Source of the DNA: an uncultured Collinsella sp.
GTDB lineage: Bacteria; Actinomycetota; Coriobacteriia; Coriobacteriales; Coriobacteriaceae
Direction of reading: 5' to 3'
NCBI GenBank assembly: GCA_900549275.1
Contig: URNU01000056.1
Coordinates: 1-7,780 of the forward strand
DNA: 7,780 nt
Part shown: positions 5,324 through 7,780 of the stretch, one piece after another
How positions within the stretch are numbered: the stretch's first letter is position 1
Layout of the letters: every line of letters begins with the position of its first letter
Position numbers and translations under genes: made by a program
The notes under the pieces: generated by a model
Seen by the model: only the letters and a program-made list of their open reading frames with translations
Told to the model about the DNA's origin: nothing
Database searches by the model: none

Positions 5324-7780
5324 TTATAGGCCTCTGTGAAGACGCGATTCGAGCATGGACTTTAGTGTAGAGCGTATACTCTCGCCATAGCTTTCTAGCC
5401 CATATGCCTTCAGCACAGCATCGTCAAAAATCTTCCTATCCTCAAGATCCAATTCAACTAACGCCCCTTCGACTCGTCTACTCTTCAACGGCTCGAATGC
5501 CGTCAGTATGGCTTCACGGTCCTCAGCTGAAACGAGATCAGGATTGAGCATCTGCATTTCTCTAAACGTTGCAGCGCGCGTATCAAGCGCCCCAAGAGCC
5601 ATAGGGGCGGCGGAGACTTCAATCAAGAGCATGCCTAGCGTTGAATTCAGCAAAGAAAGACACAGCTCTTCATCAAGCGCAGGATCCTTTGCCTTAAAAC
5701 ACAGGACTCGTTGATTAGCAACAAAGCGAGTTCCCTTAGGAGCGCCAGCGAAGAACAGACGTCCGCCGGTATTCATGCTGGTTGTAAAGGATAGCGGCTT
5801 ACTGTCGGGAAGCGTATACCAGTAAGGGCGATGGCTGTTGCATGAAGCGTTTATGGACTGAACGCTGCGGATATGGGCCAAGGTTTTTTGGTAACCGTTT
5901 TCCTCCAGGTAGTCTTCTGACTTGTCGCAATAGAATGCATAGGCGTTAGGCTTAAGCGTGAAACTGTTTACCCCTCGAAGATTCTTTAAGAGATCAAGCC
6001 TAAACTCATCGTCAACAAATGTCGGGTCATCTGAGTAGAAGAAACTATCTTGTCCGGATTTGGTGCCCCTCGCTATATCGAACTTGCACCTTGCTTTGTG
6101 CAATCCTGCTCTCATTTCGTACAAGAAGGATGCGCCCTGGCAGACTGCATAGTATGACAGGCCAAATTGCTTATATTTAAGCACATCATCCCATCGGTAT
6201 TCTTTCTCTGAGAAGAAGGCACAATCTCCCGAATGAGTAATGATGCAATTGCTGATTTGCTGTCGAATAGAGTCGTTCTCCAAGTCGGCAATGCTTGCCG
6301 CAATGACGCCAAGGTGCGTCTTATTCGGGTCGGAGGAGCCCTTTTTCTTTAATACCAAGACAGCGTTCATTACATCGGCATTGCTGAACCATCTGTGTTT
6401 GCCGTTAACGTAAATACCGTCCACAGAAAACACCGACTTTAAGGCGTCGAGGAAATTATCGCCAGCTGACGTGCAAAGCCAAGAGTTTGAAGTGAGCAGA
6501 CAGATACAACCATCGTCGGACAGCAAGCTTTCCAAATGAAGGGCAATATAGCAGTACAGGTCGTTTCGATCTGAAAGAGCTACATTAAACTCTCTTTGAA
6601 GCCGGTCTTTCAATTCTTGTTTTACAGCGTCATACCAAGAGATTTCTGTAGTGTTGAAATCGACAAAAGGCAGGTTGCTCACGATAGAGCCGAATTGCGG
6701 AACCGCAACTTCAAGCATCTCTCCACTTGCTGGGTCTACGACATTGAGGCGCTTTCCCGGATCTACATCAAACACATTTTGCTTAAAGACCAACAGCGGT
6801 ACTGCATCCGGGGAAAGGGAGGATAAGCTCTGGGTAGCAATCTGAAGAGGGAAATCATGAATGTCTGACATCCATGTAGTTTTGTATGCGATGGTGCCAG
6901 GATTCGGCTCAATATCGCGAAGCAACTCTTCTTTTCTCGACCAAACGGAGCAGCCAATCGTTCCAGTCCCACAGCAGCAATCCCATGCATGACCATAGGC
7001 GTTTCGAACGGCTATCTCACTCATCAGCTTGGCTAGAGGTTCTGGCGTTGGGTACTGACCAGCAATCTGTCGCTTTGCAACAGAAATACTGTCCTCAAGA
7101 ATCTTATGAGAGTAATCGCTTTCCAGCCTGGTTATGTCACACTCAAGAAGAAGCTGATTAAAGGAAAGCAGGTCATCCCAAGTGGTGCAAGGCAAGATTG
7201 CAGAGTATTCAAGCTCGGAGAAAACATTGTAGAAATCACAATTCTCCGTGATGCGGCTAAAGTAATCTACGGCCTCGGAAATTTTGCATCCTTCTGTGAT
7301 GTTCCCAATTACGCGAGCGGCATCGTATCTGCTCTGAATAATATTTGCGAACAAAAACTTATTCATCCAGTTGATGAGAATGATCTTTGCATACGCGGAA
7401 AACGGGTCAGTCTCGTCGTGTACATACTCTGCCTTTACGGCTGCCCACCAATTCTCAATAGTTGCTTTAACTTGCACATTTCGAGCCGCCTCACGTTTAA
7501 GCTCCTCCGATACCACACCCTTGTTCTTGTTAATCAGCGCGGGCATAACCGAGCCGGTCAACGTATCGCCGAGAGAGCGATGCTTGATTGATCCAGTAGC
7601 GACGTATTCGGCAATTTTATCGATTAAGAAATGAGCAAACTGTCGCCATTCGCTTTCATAGAGAGAGATCGATTGGCGATTGATAATATTCGGACTAATG
7701 GTCCAGTTTTCCGCAATATGAAACTCGCCATCTTCTCCGCAAACATGAAGCTGTGCGTATTGGAAGTTCCACAATACAGT
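5324..7780 (-). CDS. N6-adenine DNA methyltransferase with C-terminal target-recognition-like region (5' end outside the window)
   Basis: This is the last 818 residues of a larger protein; the frame stays open to the window edge. Numbering from the TTG at 7774, which is not a credible start: RQIAGQYPTPEPLAKLM (235-251) resembles the GQ(F/Y)YTP segment of N6_Mtase/HsdM-type enzymes; DCCCGTGTIG (265-274) is SAM motif I; SNLPFVDF (366-373) is catalytic motif IV in the form NLPF instead of NPPY/F; SDRNDLYCYIALHLESLL (401-418) and ICLLTSNSWL (424-433) follow as in Eco57I/type IIG and HsdM proteins. RGTKSGQDSFFY (569-580) and SLLNSTLGMLLIEVSA (707-722) are typical of a fused target-recognition region. 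It should methylate adenine in a specific sequence, as part of restriction-modification or a defence locus. No nuclease domain is visible in this part. Lower GC than the left half of the window suggests transfer. Confidence 0.82.
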   Translation of the reverse strand, partial: TVLWNFQYAQLHVCGEDGEFHIAENWTISPNIINRQSISLYESEWRQFAHFLIDKIAEYVATGSIKHRSLGDTLTGSVMPALINKNKGVVSEELKREAARNVQVKATIENWWAAVKAEYVHDETDPFSAYAKIILINWMNKFLFANIIQSRYDAARVIGNITEGCKISEAVDYFSRITENCDFYNVFSELEYSAILPCTTWDDLLSFNQLLLECDITRLESDYSHKILEDSISVAKRQIAGQYPTPEPLAKLMSEIAVRNAYGHAWDCCCGTGTIGCSVWSRKEELLRDIEPNPGTIAYKTTWMSDIHDFPLQIATQSLSSLSPDAVPLLVFKQNVFDVDPGKRLNVVDPASGEMLEVAVPQFGSIVSNLPFVDFNTTEISWYDAVKQELKDRLQREFNVALSDRNDLYCYIALHLESLLSDDGCICLLTSNSWLCTSAGDNFLDALKSVFSVDGIYVNGKHRWFSNADVMNAVLVLKKKGSSDPNKTHLGVIAASIADLENDSIRQQISNCIITHSGDCAFFSEKEYRWDDVLKYKQFGLSYYAVCQGASFLYEMRAGLHKARCKFDIARGTKSGQDSFFYSDDPTFVDDEFRLDLLKNLRGVNSFTLKPNAYAFYCDKSEDYLEENGYQKTLAHIRSVQSINASCNSHRPYWYTLPDSKPLSFTTSMNTGGRLFFAGAPKGTRFVANQRVLCFKAKDPALDEELCLSLLNSTLGMLLIEVSAAPMALGALDTRAATFREMQMLNPDLVSAEDREAILTAFEPLKSRRVEGALVELDLEDRKIFDDAVLKAYGLESYGESIRSTLKSMLESRLHRGL

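Noticed and set aside
7106..7591. A 161-codon plus-strand frame inside the DNA methyltransferase
   Set aside because: It overlaps a continuous minus-strand coding frame of over 800 codons and shows no family resemblance.
7772..7774. TTG at 7774 as the start of the DNA methyltransferase
   Set aside because: The frame continues to the window edge without a stop, no ribosome binding site can be seen, and the protein already looks mid-domain there.
1..7780. CRISPR arrays, tRNA or rRNA genes, intact insertion sequences or integrase genes
   Set aside because: No spaced direct repeats, tRNA-like arms, rRNA sequence or transposase/integrase motifs were seen on either strand.

Overview
The window is a mosaic of three blocks that differ clearly in base composition, judged by eye. 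Positions 1-2503 are very GC-rich and carry a plus-strand carbohydrate operon. Positions about 2590-4790 are moderately GC-rich and carry three methyltransferase genes on the minus strand. Positions about 4800-7780 are clearly lower in GC and carry a gene-poor stretch followed by a large, incomplete DNA methyltransferase gene on the minus strand. The GC-rich operon, with a mannose-family PTS subunit, a GH172/DUF2961 hydrolase and a ROK kinase, together with a decayed class B-type sortase, suggests a high-GC Gram-positive gut bacterium such as a Collinsella-like coriobacterium. That assignment is inference. The lower-GC blocks look acquired.

Block 1 (4-2503, plus strand) encodes a PTS EIIA of the mannose/fructose/sorbose family, a GH172 glycosidase and a ROK-family sugar kinase, most like fructokinases. 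Together they suggest import of a fructose- or arabinofuranose-type saccharide by a PTS, intracellular cleavage by the GH172 enzyme, and ATP-dependent phosphorylation of the released sugar. The other PTS subunits probably lie to the left of the window. A GC-rich hairpin sits between the hydrolase and kinase genes. A long symmetrical hairpin (2536-2585) separates this operon from the convergent block 2 and can terminate transcription in both directions.

Block 2 (4766 down to 2599, minus strand) is an apparent operon of three different class I SAM-dependent methyltransferases: two small UbiE/Methyltransf_11-like enzymes whose genes overlap by 14 bases, then one of the leucine carboxyl methyltransferase/TcmP-like type. 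A plausible -10 element, a 7-bp inverted repeat overlapping the inferred start region, and a DtxR/IdeR-like sequence lie upstream. No regulator, transporter or biosynthetic enzyme is in view, so the substrates are unknown.

Block 3 begins with about 540 bases without an intact recognisable gene (4782-5323). On the minus strand this stretch holds a fragment resembling the N-terminal catalytic-domain part of a class B sortase, broken by stop codons. It also holds a strong plus-oriented terminator with no evident gene in front of it. The rest (5324 to the right edge, minus strand) is an N6-adenine DNA methyltransferase with a C-terminal target-recognition-like region. It is probably part of a restriction-modification or phage-defence locus whose remaining genes are outside the window. 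I see no complete novel system here. The most interesting items are the three-methyltransferase cassette with its possible iron-type operator, the GH172-PTS-ROK operon, and the incomplete DNA methyltransferase with an atypical NLPF motif.
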